A DNA stretch of 64,000 nucleotides from Clostridiales bacterium (GTDB lineage: Bacteria > Bacillota > Clostridia > Christensenellales > CAG-138), in NCBI GenBank assembly GCA_004554165.1, contig SFNQ01000001.1:62001-126000 (forward strand), read 5' to 3'. The notes under the pieces were generated by a model. It was not told the DNA's origin and searched no databases. It saw nothing but the letters and a program-made list of their open reading frames with translations. Within the stretch, counting starts at the first letter, position 1. The number at the start of each line of letters is the position of its first letter. Below are positions 8,259 through 17,485 of this stretch, piece by piece. The position numbers and the translations under genes were made by a program.

Positions 8259-9782
8259 TCAGCTGGGGTCAATGTCAATCTCGTTGTAGCGTTCCAGCGT
8301 ACTGTAGAAATCCAGCGAGCGTGAATAGCCGCTTGCGGATCTTGCAGCGATGGCCTCCAGCCGCAGGTTTTCCAGCGCGGCCTCCAGCTCCTCGGTGGGC
8401 TCGGTCAGGTAGTTGCTTTCGCCCGCCAGATAGTTCTCTGCGGCCCGGGCTGCGGAGGCCTTGAGCGAGCGGACCTTGCTGTAGGCCTTGCCAAAGGAGC
8501 CGCTGCTGCCGCCGCCGTCTTCCAGGTAGGACTTGAGACCGTGGCAGGTGGAAAGATAGCGCTCGGCCTGCAAATCGTTCCAGAACCAGTAGGCGTAGGC
8601 CATGGTGCAGTCCCGGTATTCCGGCGCCTCGACGCCGTACACCTCCCGGATGATGGAGACGCGTTTTTCCTGGTCGGTAAAGCAGAAATTCAGCTTTGCG
8701 GATTTCTTCGAGGACCAGATGCCGTCCATGGACCACATGCGAATGTTTTCGCTGGGCATGTCGTAGGCGTAGAGCGCCAGCGCGGCCGTCTGCTCGAAGG
8801 AGCAGTTGGTAAAGAGCTGGCCGTCGAAGCTTTTGAGAATGTCGGGAACCTTCAGTAGCATGTTTTTATCCCGGAGCTGGTTCAGGATGGCGACGAGCAT
8901 ATCCTTCTGGCGGTTGACGCGGCTGCCGTCGCCCGTTTCGCCTGCGCCGAGGCCGCTGGAGGCCTTGCGAACACGCAGATAGTCCAGAACGGCCTGTCCG
9001 TCCATGTGCTGCGGGCCGGCCTCATAGCTGCGGCCCTGCATGGTAAAGGACACGTCCAGATCGTAATCCACGCCGCCGATGGCGTTGACAAGCTCCTTAA
9101 CGGCGGGCATGGTTACGGCATAATAGTAGTGGATGGGAATGTCCCCCAGCATCCAGGAGCAGGCCTCGCAGACCTTGGCAAAGCCTGCCTCGTTGACCTG
9201 GTACTTGCCGTTTGCGTCGGCGATCCACTGGCCGTTTTCGTCCTTCAGGAAGAGGCCGCCGCCGCAGTCAAGGGAGGCGTTGAGCTTGTAGATGCCGGTT
9301 ACGCCCGGGATTTTCGCATAGGTATCCCGGGGCAGGGAGATCATATCCACGGTTTTTTCATCAAAGTTGATGGCCAGCACGATCATCACGTCCGCGTGCT
9401 CCGCGGTGGAGCCGCCCTCCTCGAGCCACTCCTCGGTGAGACGCTCCTCCGCATAGTCTACGCCCACGAGCAGCACATTTACGATGTTCTGCATCATGGA
9501 GGTATCCGCCTGCGCTTTGAGCGCGTCGTACTCGCTGGGCGCTGCGGAGACGGTGGTCTCAGGCGCGGCGCTTGCGGGCGCGTTCTGTGTGGGCGCGGGG
9601 GTGGCGGTGGGAGCGCTGCTGAAGTAGGCCGCTGTATTGTGGCGGAGGCTCTGGAGATACAGATAGCCGCCGGCGCCGATGCCCGCCAGGAGCAGGACGA
9701 TCACCGAAAGCGTGATATAGAGCTTTTTGCGGGATTTGCCCTTCCGGCCGGAACTGCCGCTGCGGGAGCGTTTTTCTTCCAT
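8259..9782 (-). CDS. LCP (LytR-CpsA-Psr) family cell-wall glycopolymer ligase
   Basis: This 507-residue protein has a basic cytoplasmic N-terminus, one membrane segment (about 23-45), a threonine/alanine/proline-rich linker (about 55-85) and then the extracellular LCP domain. The domain shows LLVGVDY, SLPRDTYAKIPG, DYDLDVSF and GSRVNRQKDM, which are the phosphate-binding and arginine motifs of the family. LCP enzymes transfer teichoic-acid or polysaccharide chains from lipid carriers to peptidoglycan. I chose the ATG at 9782 because GAAAGGA lies upstream of it; the ATG four codons earlier sits on that site. A C-terminal extension of about 130 residues is helical and unassigned. Confidence 0.88.
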   Translation of the reverse strand: MEEKRSRSGSSGRKGKSRKKLYITLSVIVLLLAGIGAGGYLYLQSLRHNTAAYFSSAPTATPAPTQNAPASAAPETTVSAAPSEYDALKAQADTSMMQNIVNVLLVGVDYAEERLTEEWLEEGGSTAEHADVMIVLAINFDEKTVDMISLPRDTYAKIPGVTGIYKLNASLDCGGGLFLKDENGQWIADANGKYQVNEAGFAKVCEACSWMLGDIPIHYYYAVTMPAVKELVNAIGGVDYDLDVSFTMQGRSYEAGPQHMDGQAVLDYLRVRKASSGLGAGETGDGSRVNRQKDMLVAILNQLRDKNMLLKVPDILKSFDGQLFTNCSFEQTAALALYAYDMPSENIRMWSMDGIWSSKKSAKLNFCFTDQEKRVSIIREVYGVEAPEYRDCTMAYAYWFWNDLQAERYLSTCHGLKSYLEDGGGSSGSFGKAYSKVRSLKASAARAAENYLAGESNYLTEPTEELEAALENLRLEAIAARSASGYSRSLDFYSTLERYNEIDIDPS

Positions 9783-9880
9783 AATCGCAAACATCCTTTC
9801 TGCGGTGGCATGGTCTGTTGATCATAGCCAAAAGATCGTTCCGCATCGTGTCGAAATCGGAATATCTCTGTGACAGTATA

Positions 9881-10714
9881 TCATATTTCGCACGGCAGCA
9901 CAGCATTTTCATATAAAAGGCAGAGCTGTGCAAGCGTTTGGGGAGGGAGCGTCTCCGCGCGGACGTTTTCCGGGATGCCCTGAGCGGGAAGCAGCGCGGC
10001 CACGCGTCCGTCGCGGGGGAAGTTGTTGACAAGGGTTTTCCGCCGCATGGCCAGCGCCGTGCGCACAAAGCGCAGGAGCGCGTCCGGCGCGGGCAGGGCG
10101 GCGAGATCCGCCGGGGCCCTTTTTGTCAGCAGCACCACGGCGGAGTCCACCTCCGGCTGCGGATAGTAGCAGTGCCGCGGGACGGAAAAGAGCGGCTCCG
10201 GCCTGTAGTAGACCTGCGAGAGCACGGAAACCGCGCCATAGACCCGTTCGCCAGGGGCGGCAAAGAACCGCGCCGCAGCCTCCTTCTGCACCATGAACAG
10301 CATTCGCTCCGGCAGCAGCGGCAGAAAACGCTCCACAATGGGCGTTGTAATGTAGTAGGGGAGATTACCGGCCACGACGTAAGGAGAATCCCCCATAAGC
10401 GCCGGAACGTCGGCACGCAGAATATCGCCTGTCACGACCTGAAGGCGCGTGTCCGGCAGCAGCTGCGGCAGAAGGCCCGCGAGAAAAGCGTCCTTTTCCA
10501 CGGCGACCACCCGCTCTGCGCGCGGGAGCAGCTCCTCCGTCAGCGCGCCGAGCCCCGGGCCAATCTCCAGCACGGGCAGGTCAGGAAGGCAGACGCGCGC
10601 TGCGGCTGCGGAGAGCAGCGCGCCCTCGACGCAGAAATTCTGGCCGAGCGCGGGGTTGATACGGCGGCCGTGCTCGGAAAAGACCGTCCGAATCCGTTCA
10701 GGGGAAAGCGCCAT
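9881..10714 (-). CDS. rsmA: 16S rRNA (adenine1518/1519-N6)-dimethyltransferase
   Basis: This 277-residue protein has the full KsgA/RsmA signature: GQNF (24-27), the SAM-binding EIGPGLGALT (50-59), a VVAVEKD acidic strand and the catalytic NLPYY. It dimethylates two adjacent adenines in helix 45 of 16S rRNA during late small-subunit assembly. Length is normal for the family. The gene precedes the LCP gene on the same strand by about 100 bases. A TATACT box on the minus strand (9875-9880), near the end of rsmA, could be the LCP promoter. Confidence 0.95.
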   Translation of the reverse strand: MALSPERIRTVFSEHGRRINPALGQNFCVEGALLSAAAARVCLPDLPVLEIGPGLGALTEELLPRAERVVAVEKDAFLAGLLPQLLPDTRLQVVTGDILRADVPALMGDSPYVVAGNLPYYITTPIVERFLPLLPERMLFMVQKEAAARFFAAPGERVYGAVSVLSQVYYRPEPLFSVPRHCYYPQPEVDSAVVLLTKRAPADLAALPAPDALLRFVRTALAMRRKTLVNNFPRDGRVAALLPAQGIPENVRAETLPPQTLAQLCLLYENAVLPCEI

Positions 10715-10927
10715 ACGGGAAACCGTCCTTCGCCCGTCCGCGCCGCTCCCGGCGGGGCGGGAATGTAAGTATTGCTAACATTCTAACAAAATCTTAAGAT
10801 GCTTTCAACGGATACGGGCGCGTCGGATTCTTTACGGGCGCGGGATTCTATGGTAAACTGTCAAGTACTATGGGATGCGCCGTTGGGGGCAGATTCTCTC
10901 AGAATTGTATATGTGGCGGTGAAAAAT

Positions 10928-12028
10928 TTGAACACTGGCAAAAAGAAACGGAACCAGACGCTCCAGCGCATGCTTGTGGTGGTGCTGAGCATTGCCGTCC
11001 TGGTTGGCTTTGTACTCTTTGACAAGGATGTGCAGCGTCTGGACAATGTGCTCGCGGCGATGTCTCCCTGGTGGCTCATTGGCGCGCTGCTTTGCGTGCT
11101 GCTGTATTTCCTCGGCGATACGACGATGTACCTCATCGCCTGCCGGGACATGGGCGCGCGGCAGCCCTTCTTCGAAGGGCTCATTACCACGATGATCGGC
11201 TTTTTCTACAGCGCGTTGACGCCCCTGGCTTCCGGCGGACAACCCTTTCAGGTGATCCAGATGCGCGCGCGCGGCATCAATGTCGGCACGGCGACCAGCG
11301 TGCTCATGGTCAAATTCATGGCCTGGCACATCGCCATGTCCATCGTTGGCGCGCTGGGCTTCATCTTCTGCGGCCAGATGCTGCTGAATGAGAGCAGCAC
11401 CATGTTCGTCATGTTCATCGTTGGCTATCTGCTGCATGCCCTGTGCGCGGCGGCGGGCTTTCTGCTCATGCTCCGGCCCGCGCTGGTGCAGCGCGCGGGC
11501 AACGCGGTCGTGGGCTTTCTCGGCAGGCTGCTGTTCCGGAGAAAGCCCGAGCGCACCGGGCGCATCCAGAAGGCCTGGGACGGCTTTGTTTCAGACTATA
11601 AGCAGGCCGTCGCCTTCGCTGTGCGGCACCGCATGGGCATGCTCTGCATCGTATTGACCGCCCTGACCGAGGTGCTGGCCTATCTTGGGACAACCTGGTT
11701 CGTCTATCGGGGACTGGGGCTGGACGGGGTCGGCTTTTGGACCATGACGCTCATGCAGGCGGCGCTGTCCATCAGCGTGGCCTTTGTGCCGCTGCCGGGT
11801 GCGTCGATTGCGACGGAGGGTGGCTTCTACGCGGTTTTCACCCGCTTTTTCGGGGAAGCCCGTCTGGTCGGCATGCTGATCTGGCGCGCGCTGACCTACT
11901 ATCTTGCAATCCTGCTGGGGCTTGCGGCCGTGCTGATCGATGGGCTGCGCAAAAACGTGCGCACCAGTGGGGACGAACGTACCGGAGAGCTGAAGAATGT
12001 ATCTGGCGGAGAGATGGAAAGATTTTGA
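10928..12028 (+). CDS. Lysylphosphatidylglycerol-synthase-type transmembrane (flippase-like) protein
   Basis: About 366 residues with roughly eight membrane segments match the transmembrane part of MprF and the related YbhN/AglD family. The pattern ALTPLASGGQPFQ and the late PGASIATEGGF are diagnostic. No aminoacyl-transferase domain is attached, so it is more likely a lipid flippase-like protein than a lysyl-PG synthase. The start is uncertain. TTG at 10928 has a weak GGCGGTG site; GTG at 10919 and ATG at 10799 are alternatives. It overlaps the next gene by 32 bases. Confidence 0.8.
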   Translation: MNTGKKKRNQTLQRMLVVVLSIAVLVGFVLFDKDVQRLDNVLAAMSPWWLIGALLCVLLYFLGDTTMYLIACRDMGARQPFFEGLITTMIGFFYSALTPLASGGQPFQVIQMRARGINVGTATSVLMVKFMAWHIAMSIVGALGFIFCGQMLLNESSTMFVMFIVGYLLHALCAAAGFLLMLRPALVQRAGNAVVGFLGRLLFRRKPERTGRIQKAWDGFVSDYKQAVAFAVRHRMGMLCIVLTALTEVLAYLGTTWFVYRGLGLDGVGFWTMTLMQAALSISVAFVPLPGASIATEGGFYAVFTRFFGEARLVGMLIWRALTYYLAILLGLAAVLIDGLRKNVRTSGDERTGELKNVSGGEMERF

Positions 12029-12848
12029 AATACTGGATGCCGGCGGCGGCAACAAGCTGGAGCGCTGGGGCGATGTGACGCTGCTGCGGCCCGATCCGCA
12101 GGCGGTCTGGCCCATGGATAGAGTTCCGCCCTGCGACGCGGTGTACCACAGGAGCAGCACCGGCGGCGGTAAATGGGAGTTTTTCCGCCCGCTACCCGAC
12201 AGCTGGAAGATCCGCTACCGGGATCTCTGCTTTGTGGTGCGGCCCACGGGCTTTAAGCATACGGGGCTGTTTCCCGAGCAGGCGGTCAACTGGGACTGGA
12301 TGCGGGAACGGATTGCGTCGCGGGTGCAGGCGGGCGGCGCGGTGCGCGTGCTGAACCTGTTCGGCTATACCGGCGGAGCCACCTGCGCCTGCCTCAAAGC
12401 GGGCGCGGAGGTGGTGCATGTGGACGCGGCCAAGGGGATGATCGCCTGGGCCAAGGACAACGTGGCGGCCTCGGGTCTTGCGGACGCGCCGGTGCGCTTT
12501 TTTGTAGACGACTGCGTGAAGCTGGTCAGGCGGGAGCTGCGGCGCGGCAAGCGCTACGAGGGCATTCTCATGGACCCGCCCAGCTACGGCCGCGGCCCCT
12601 CCGGCGAAATGTGGAAGATTGAGGAGCAGCTCTATCCGCTGGTTGCGGACTGCGCCGGGCTCCTCTCGGACGAGCCGCTGTTCTTCCTCATCAATTCCTA
12701 TACGACGGGGCTGGCGCCGCAGGTTCTGAAAAACGTTCTCTCGGTGGCCCTGCCGGGGGGGGAAGCCGAGGCGGACGAACTGGGCCTGCCCATCCGGCGC
12801 GGTGGGCTGGTGCTGCCCTGCGGCGCCAGCGGACGCTGGACGCGGTAG
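11997..12848 (+). CDS. Class I SAM-dependent methyltransferase (RlmI/RlmK-like)
   Basis: This 283-residue methyltransferase has a SAM site VLNLFGYTGGAT near residue 120, an acidic strand ending VHVDAAKG, and the DPPSYGRGP motif expected of RNA-base methyltransferases related to COG1092. It lacks the N-terminal PUA domain of RlmI, so the target is uncertain and could be rRNA. The ATG lies inside the end of the flippase-like gene, downstream of GGAGA, so the two are translationally linked. Confidence 0.82.
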   Translation: MYLAERWKDFEILDAGGGNKLERWGDVTLLRPDPQAVWPMDRVPPCDAVYHRSSTGGGKWEFFRPLPDSWKIRYRDLCFVVRPTGFKHTGLFPEQAVNWDWMRERIASRVQAGGAVRVLNLFGYTGGATCACLKAGAEVVHVDAAKGMIAWAKDNVAASGLADAPVRFFVDDCVKLVRRELRRGKRYEGILMDPPSYGRGPSGEMWKIEEQLYPLVADCAGLLSDEPLFFLINSYTTGLAPQVLKNVLSVALPGGEAEADELGLPIRRGGLVLPCGASGRWTR

Positions 12849-12870
12849 ACGGCGGAAAGGAAAGTGGACC

Positions 12871-14073
12871 ATGGAGCAGACCAGGCAGAGAGCGGAGCGG
12901 GAAGCGCCGGAGCAGACGCCGAAAGGGCAGGCGGGGGGCGGAGCGCCGGGAGGGCGCCGGCTCTGTGCGCAATGCCGCTGGCTTTGCCGCGCGCTCGCCC
13001 GGGCGGACGGCTTTGTGCGCGCGCATACGCCGCTGGTGATCGGGCTGTGCCTGCTGTGCATGGCTGCGGTGGCGACGCTGAAATTCCGCGTCTATTCGCC
13101 GGAGCAGTTCTACGACGCAAACGGTGTTCTGAACGCCGTGAACGCCGGGGGACGGGCAGATGTGGACCAGTCCTTCGGCTTTACGATCCGGGCCTTCCTG
13201 CTGCTTCGCGGCCTGTTCGGCGCGCTGTCGCTGGAGCAGTGGGGCTATGTGCTGCTGGTGCCGGGTGCGCTGGCCTTTGCCCTTCTTGTTTGGAAGGCGC
13301 GGCCGCAAAACCTCTGCGCGGCGCTGCTGTTGCTCTGCTTTTCCGTGCTGCTGCCCTTCTTTGTCTTTACGGTTGGCAAGGATATGCTGCAATACCTGGC
13401 CTTTTTCCTCGTGGCGCTGGCGCTGCTGTACATCCCCGCGGAATGGGGGAAGATTTCTGCGGCCGCGGCGCTGCTGGCGCCGGTGGCGCTGCTGTTCCGC
13501 AGCTACTATGCGCTCATGATCGCGCTGATGCTGCTGGTATTCCTTGTCATGCGCGGCTATCGGGCGCAGCGGGGCGTAAAGCGGCGGGCTCTGCTGCTCT
13601 GCGCCGCAGTCTGCGCCGTGGTTGCGGGCCTGTTTCTGCTGCGCGCGCTGCTTCCGGAGACGGCGGATGCGCTCTTTACGATACGCAGCGCCACCAACTA
13701 CGCCATGGGCAAGGACCACACGGCGGATAAGGTCATCCTGGATGTGCTGCCGTTTGAACGCTCGGCGCCGGGTTTTCTGGTCAACTACTGCGTGGCGGCG
13801 GTGCGGATGCTCCTGCCCTTTGAGCTGTGCGCGTCTCCGGGGGATATCCCCTTTGTGATTTTTGAGCTGCTGCTGGTGGGGCTGCTGGCGGCGGGCTTTG
13901 TCCTCAGCCGGCGCGGCGGGGCGCTTACGGCGGTTTACGCGGCCATTGCTGCCTTTTTTCTGATGTCCTTCTTCTTTGAGCCGGATTTCGGCTCCTGGTT
14001 CCGCCATCAGGCGGCGGCCTTCCCGCTGCTGTGGCTGGGCGTGGGCCGCCCGCGCGCAGCGAAGGAGGGATAG
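12871..14073 (+). CDS. Polytopic membrane protein, unknown (Wzy-like outline)
   Basis: This 400-residue protein has a polar, glycine-rich cytoplasmic start (about 1-55) and about ten membrane segments. GGAAAGGAAAG precedes the ATG at 12871. Periplasmic-side loops carry YSPEQFYDANG and DQSFGFTIRAF, and the overall shape recalls O-antigen or polysaccharide polymerases. No signature residue confirms that, so I call it only an integral membrane protein. It sits between a methyltransferase and the RluA gene, with 4 bases before the next start. Confidence 0.6.
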   Translation: MEQTRQRAEREAPEQTPKGQAGGGAPGGRRLCAQCRWLCRALARADGFVRAHTPLVIGLCLLCMAAVATLKFRVYSPEQFYDANGVLNAVNAGGRADVDQSFGFTIRAFLLLRGLFGALSLEQWGYVLLVPGALAFALLVWKARPQNLCAALLLLCFSVLLPFFVFTVGKDMLQYLAFFLVALALLYIPAEWGKISAAAALLAPVALLFRSYYALMIALMLLVFLVMRGYRAQRGVKRRALLLCAAVCAVVAGLFLLRALLPETADALFTIRSATNYAMGKDHTADKVILDVLPFERSAPGFLVNYCVAAVRMLLPFELCASPGDIPFVIFELLLVGLLAAGFVLSRRGGALTAVYAAIAAFFLMSFFFEPDFGSWFRHQAAAFPLLWLGVGRPRAAKEG

Positions 14074-14077
14074 GGCC

Positions 14078-15448
14078 ATGGAATACCGGCGGGACTGCAA
14101 GGAGCTGGCAGAGAAGCACGGCCTGACCCTGCTCTATGAGGACAACCATCTGCTTGTGCTGGAAAAACCGGTGAACGTTCCCGTGCAGGCAGACGCTTCC
14201 GGCGACGAGGACCTGCTCTCCCGGGCGAAGCGATACCTGAAGGAGGCGGGAAACAAGCCCGGCGAGGCCTATCTCGGGCTTGTCCACCGGCTGGACCGGC
14301 CCGTGGGCGGCGTCATGTGCTTTGCAAAGACCAGCAAGGCCGCCGCGCGGCTTACGGCCCAGTTTAAGGGCCACAGCGCAAAGAAGCGCTACGCCGCCAT
14401 CGTGGAGGGCGCGCCGGAAAGCAGGGCGCAGCTGACGGACTATCTCAAAAAGGACGAGACCACCCACTCCTCCTTCGTGACGCCGGAGGGAACGGAGGGG
14501 GCAAAGCTGGCCCGCCTCTGCTATGAAACCATCGCCCGTCTGGACGGCAGAGCGCTGCTGGACGTTTCGCTGTATACCGGGCGGCCCCACCAGATCCGGG
14601 TTCAGCTTTCCCACGCGGGACTGCCCATTGTGGGCGACCAGCGCTACCATCCGGCCGCCATTGCGGCCGCCGCGTCGGGCAGGGAATTTCGCCGCACGCA
14701 GATCTGCCTCTGGGCTTACGCACTCACCATCGAGCACCCCACGCTGGGGGAACCCATGACCTTTTTCTCCGTGCCCCGCGGCCCGCAATGGGAGGATTTC
14801 CCGGCGCAGATGGCGATGCTGCCCGCCTTTTCCGTGTGCAGCGGCGTCTATCTGGACGATGAACTGCTGGTCTGCGACAAGCGCGCGGGCGTGGAGGTGG
14901 AGGAGGGGCTGCTGTCGGAACTGTCGAGCCTCTTTCCCGAGGTCTATCCCGTACACCGGCTGGACGCGAACACGCAGGGACTGGTGCTCCTTGCGCGCAC
15001 ACGCGCCATGCAGGCGGAGCTGGAAAGCCTGTTCTATACGCACGAGGTCAAAAAGCTGTATCACGCCGTCGTGCTCGGCAGGCCGAAGGCGCGGGGAAGC
15101 CTCGTTCACTACGGGAAGAAGGACGCGGCGGGCGCGGTCATGCGCCTGTGTGGGGAGGAGGAACCGGGCGCGCAGCGCATGTCGCTGGATTACCGGGTGC
15201 TGGCGGCGGGCGAGGGCTGCTCGCTTGTGGAAATCGACCTGCATACGGGCCGCACGCATCAGATCCGCGTCCAGATGGCGGCCATGGGGCATCCAGTGCT
15301 GGGCGACGACAAGTATGGAGACCGCGAGGCCAACCGCCGCTACCGCTGCCGGACACAGCAGCTTCTTTGCAAGCGCATGGCGGTGAAGGGTCTTGTTTTG
15401 GAAAGCTGCCGGTCACTGGCGCTGCCGGAACCGCGGCTTTTGCCCTGA
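14078..15448 (+). CDS. Double-domain RluA-family pseudouridine synthase
   Basis: This 456-residue protein carries two complete RluA-type catalytic domains in one chain. The first (about 15-235) has HRLDRPVGG with the catalytic Asp in HRLD (70-73) and YTGRPHQIRVQ. The second (about 250-450) has HRLDANTQG (293-296) and HTGRTHQIRVQ. Single RluA enzymes are about 230-320 residues, so this is a tandem fusion. AAGGAGGG precedes the ATG at 14078. Both domains keep the residues needed to isomerise uridine in RNA, so it may modify two sites or bind one substrate twice. Targets are unknown. Confidence 0.85.
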   Translation: MEYRRDCKELAEKHGLTLLYEDNHLLVLEKPVNVPVQADASGDEDLLSRAKRYLKEAGNKPGEAYLGLVHRLDRPVGGVMCFAKTSKAAARLTAQFKGHSAKKRYAAIVEGAPESRAQLTDYLKKDETTHSSFVTPEGTEGAKLARLCYETIARLDGRALLDVSLYTGRPHQIRVQLSHAGLPIVGDQRYHPAAIAAAASGREFRRTQICLWAYALTIEHPTLGEPMTFFSVPRGPQWEDFPAQMAMLPAFSVCSGVYLDDELLVCDKRAGVEVEEGLLSELSSLFPEVYPVHRLDANTQGLVLLARTRAMQAELESLFYTHEVKKLYHAVVLGRPKARGSLVHYGKKDAAGAVMRLCGEEEPGAQRMSLDYRVLAAGEGCSLVEIDLHTGRTHQIRVQMAAMGHPVLGDDKYGDREANRRYRCRTQQLLCKRMAVKGLVLESCRSLALPEPRLLP

Positions 15449-15497
15449 GCACGCGCATATCCTGTTTCAAAGAGAACATCAGCAGGGGGGAACTGGC

Positions 15498-17231
15498 ATG
15501 GATTATCTGAAAGAATACCGGAACTGGTGCGCCTCGGACGCGCTGGATGCGGAGGAACGGGCCGAGCTTGCCGCGATTGCGGGCGATCCGGCGGAGATCG
15601 AGGAGCGCTTCTACTGCGAGCTGGAGTTTGGTACGGCGGGCCTGCGCGGCGTGATCCGCATGGGTACAAACGGGATGAACGTTCCCGTGGTGCGGCGGGC
15701 GACGCAGGGACTTGCCGATTATATCCGCGGCATCGACGGCGGCGCGGCGCGGGGCGTGTGCATCGCCTACGATTCGCGGCGCTTTTCCGAGCGCTTTGCG
15801 CGGGAGACAGCCTGCGTACTGGCGGCAAACGGCGTGCGCGTGCGGCTGTTTTCCACGCTCCATGCCGTACCGCAGCTCTCCTTTGCCGTGCGGCATCAGG
15901 GCTGTATCGCGGGCGTGGTCATCACGGCCAGCCACAACCCGAAAAAATACAACGGCTATAAGGTCTACTGGTCTCACGGCGGGCAGGCCGCTCCGGAGCA
16001 GGCGGCAGAGATTTTCGCCTGCATCCGGAAGGTTCCCTTCTTCACGGCGCGCAGCTGCGATTATGACGCCGCCGTGCAGGACGGGCGCATCGGCCTGATC
16101 GGCGCGGAGGAGGACGAGGCCTACTACGCGGCGACAAAATCCGTGCTGCTGCGGCCGGAGCTGCTGAAAACCAGGGGTGGGAGCCTGCCCATCGTCTACA
16201 CGCCGCTGCACGGCGCGGGCAACATTCCCGTCCGGGAAATTCTGAAGCAGGCGGGTCTGAGCCGGGTCTACGTTGTGCCGGAGCAGGAGCTTCCGGATCC
16301 GGAATTTCCCACTGTGGCGGCGCCGAATCCGGAGGATCCGGGGGCCTTCCGTCTGGCCATGGCGCTGGCGGAGGAGAAGGGGGCGACCGTTATCCTCGCC
16401 ACCGATCCGGACTCCGACCGACTGGGCGTCGCGGTCAAAAAGCGGGACGGGCAGTGGTCCGTACTGACGGGCAACCAGATCGGCTGTATTCTCCTCCATC
16501 ACATCCTGTCCGAACGGCGCGCCGCCGGAACCCTCCCGGACAACGGCGTTGTGGTGAAATCCATCGTATCCTCGCGCCTTGCGGACGCCATCTGCGAGAG
16601 AAACGGCGTGGAGCTCATCAATGTGCTGACGGGCTTCCGCTTTATCTCGGAAAAGATCGATGCCTTTGAAAAGAGCGGGGAGAAGACCTTTCTCTTCGGC
16701 TTTGAGGAGAGCTTCGGCTTCCTCGCGGGCGGCTTCTCCCGGGACAAGGACGCCATCTGCGCAGCCATGCTCGCCGCAGAGGCCTGCGTTTGCTACGGCG
16801 AACGCGGCATGACGCTGTACGACGCCTTGCAGGAGATTTACAAAACCTACGGGTATTACCGGGAGAAGGTGACCAGCTATACTCTGGAGGGCAAGGCGGG
16901 GATGGAGCGAATCGCCGCCTGCATGGAGGAGCTGCGCAGGCACCCCCTGACGGAGGCGGCGGGAATCTCCGTGTGCGCAGTCGAGGACTATGCCGAAAAC
17001 TGCCGCACCCGTTCGGACGGTACGCGGGAGCGCATCGGCCTGCCAAAGAGCAATATGCTGCGCTTCCTGCTGGAAAAGGGGGCGTGGGTTGTGGTGCGGC
17101 CGTCGGGAACCGAGCCGAAGCTCAAGCTCTACATCGGCGCCAACGACGCTTCGGAGGCGGCGCTTGAAAGGCAGCTGGCGGCGCTCTTTGACGCCTGCGA
17201 CGGCATGCTGCGGGAGCGGCTGGGGCTGTAA
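15498..17231 (+). CDS. pgcA: Phospho-sugar mutase (phosphoglucomutase/phosphomannomutase)
   Basis: This 577-residue member of the alpha-D-phosphohexomutase family is of the long Firmicutes type. It has the phosphoserine loop TASHNPKKYNGYK (Ser145), the metal loop DPDSDR, the sugar-specificity loop GFEESFG and the phosphate-binding RPSGTEPKLK near the C-terminus. It interconverts glucose 1- and 6-phosphate and probably mannose phosphates, feeding cell-wall polymer and glycogen synthesis. AGGGGGGAA precedes the ATG at 15498. A terminator follows at 17339. GlmM elsewhere in the window is the separate glucosamine-specific paralogue. Confidence 0.9.
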   Translation: MDYLKEYRNWCASDALDAEERAELAAIAGDPAEIEERFYCELEFGTAGLRGVIRMGTNGMNVPVVRRATQGLADYIRGIDGGAARGVCIAYDSRRFSERFARETACVLAANGVRVRLFSTLHAVPQLSFAVRHQGCIAGVVITASHNPKKYNGYKVYWSHGGQAAPEQAAEIFACIRKVPFFTARSCDYDAAVQDGRIGLIGAEEDEAYYAATKSVLLRPELLKTRGGSLPIVYTPLHGAGNIPVREILKQAGLSRVYVVPEQELPDPEFPTVAAPNPEDPGAFRLAMALAEEKGATVILATDPDSDRLGVAVKKRDGQWSVLTGNQIGCILLHHILSERRAAGTLPDNGVVVKSIVSSRLADAICERNGVELINVLTGFRFISEKIDAFEKSGEKTFLFGFEESFGFLAGGFSRDKDAICAAMLAAEACVCYGERGMTLYDALQEIYKTYGYYREKVTSYTLEGKAGMERIAACMEELRRHPLTEAAGISVCAVEDYAENCRTRSDGTRERIGLPKSNMLRFLLEKGAWVVVRPSGTEPKLKLYIGANDASEAALERQLAALFDACDGMLRERLGL

Positions 17232-17338
17232 GGCCGGGGACAGGGAAGCGGATATCGGCCTTCCGGTTGCGCTGCGGCCAGAGAGACAGTCCCGGGAGCG
17301 GGGGCCGGAGGAAGCGGCCAAAACCAAATTGTACAGAC

Positions 17339-17369
17339 GCAGGCTCCGTTGCGGCGGGCCTGCTTTTCT
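17339..17369 (+). terminator. Intrinsic terminator after the phosphohexomutase gene
   Basis: GCAGGC (17339-17344) pairs with GCCTGC (17358-17363), and an inner CCG/CGG stem tightens the loop. TTTTCTT follows directly. It lies about 110 bases after the mutase stop. Confidence 0.6.
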
Positions 17370-17400
17370 TCAGCTCTTTACCGAATGGATGAGAATCCGC

Positions 17401-17428
17401 TTGCTTTTGCCGCCCGCTCTGCTACAAT
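17401..17428 (+). promoter_or_regulatory. Promoter for the ZIP transporter gene
   Basis: TTGCTT at 17401-17406 and TACAAT at 17423-17428 are 16 bases apart. TGC ahead of the -10 box makes it an extended -10 promoter. It lies 57 bases ahead of the ATG and just after a terminator, so the ZIP gene has its own transcript. Confidence 0.6.
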
Positions 17429-17485
17429 GGAGAGGACGGCGGGGCGCGGAAGGAACGCCGCATCCGCCGCCGGAAAGGACGGAAT

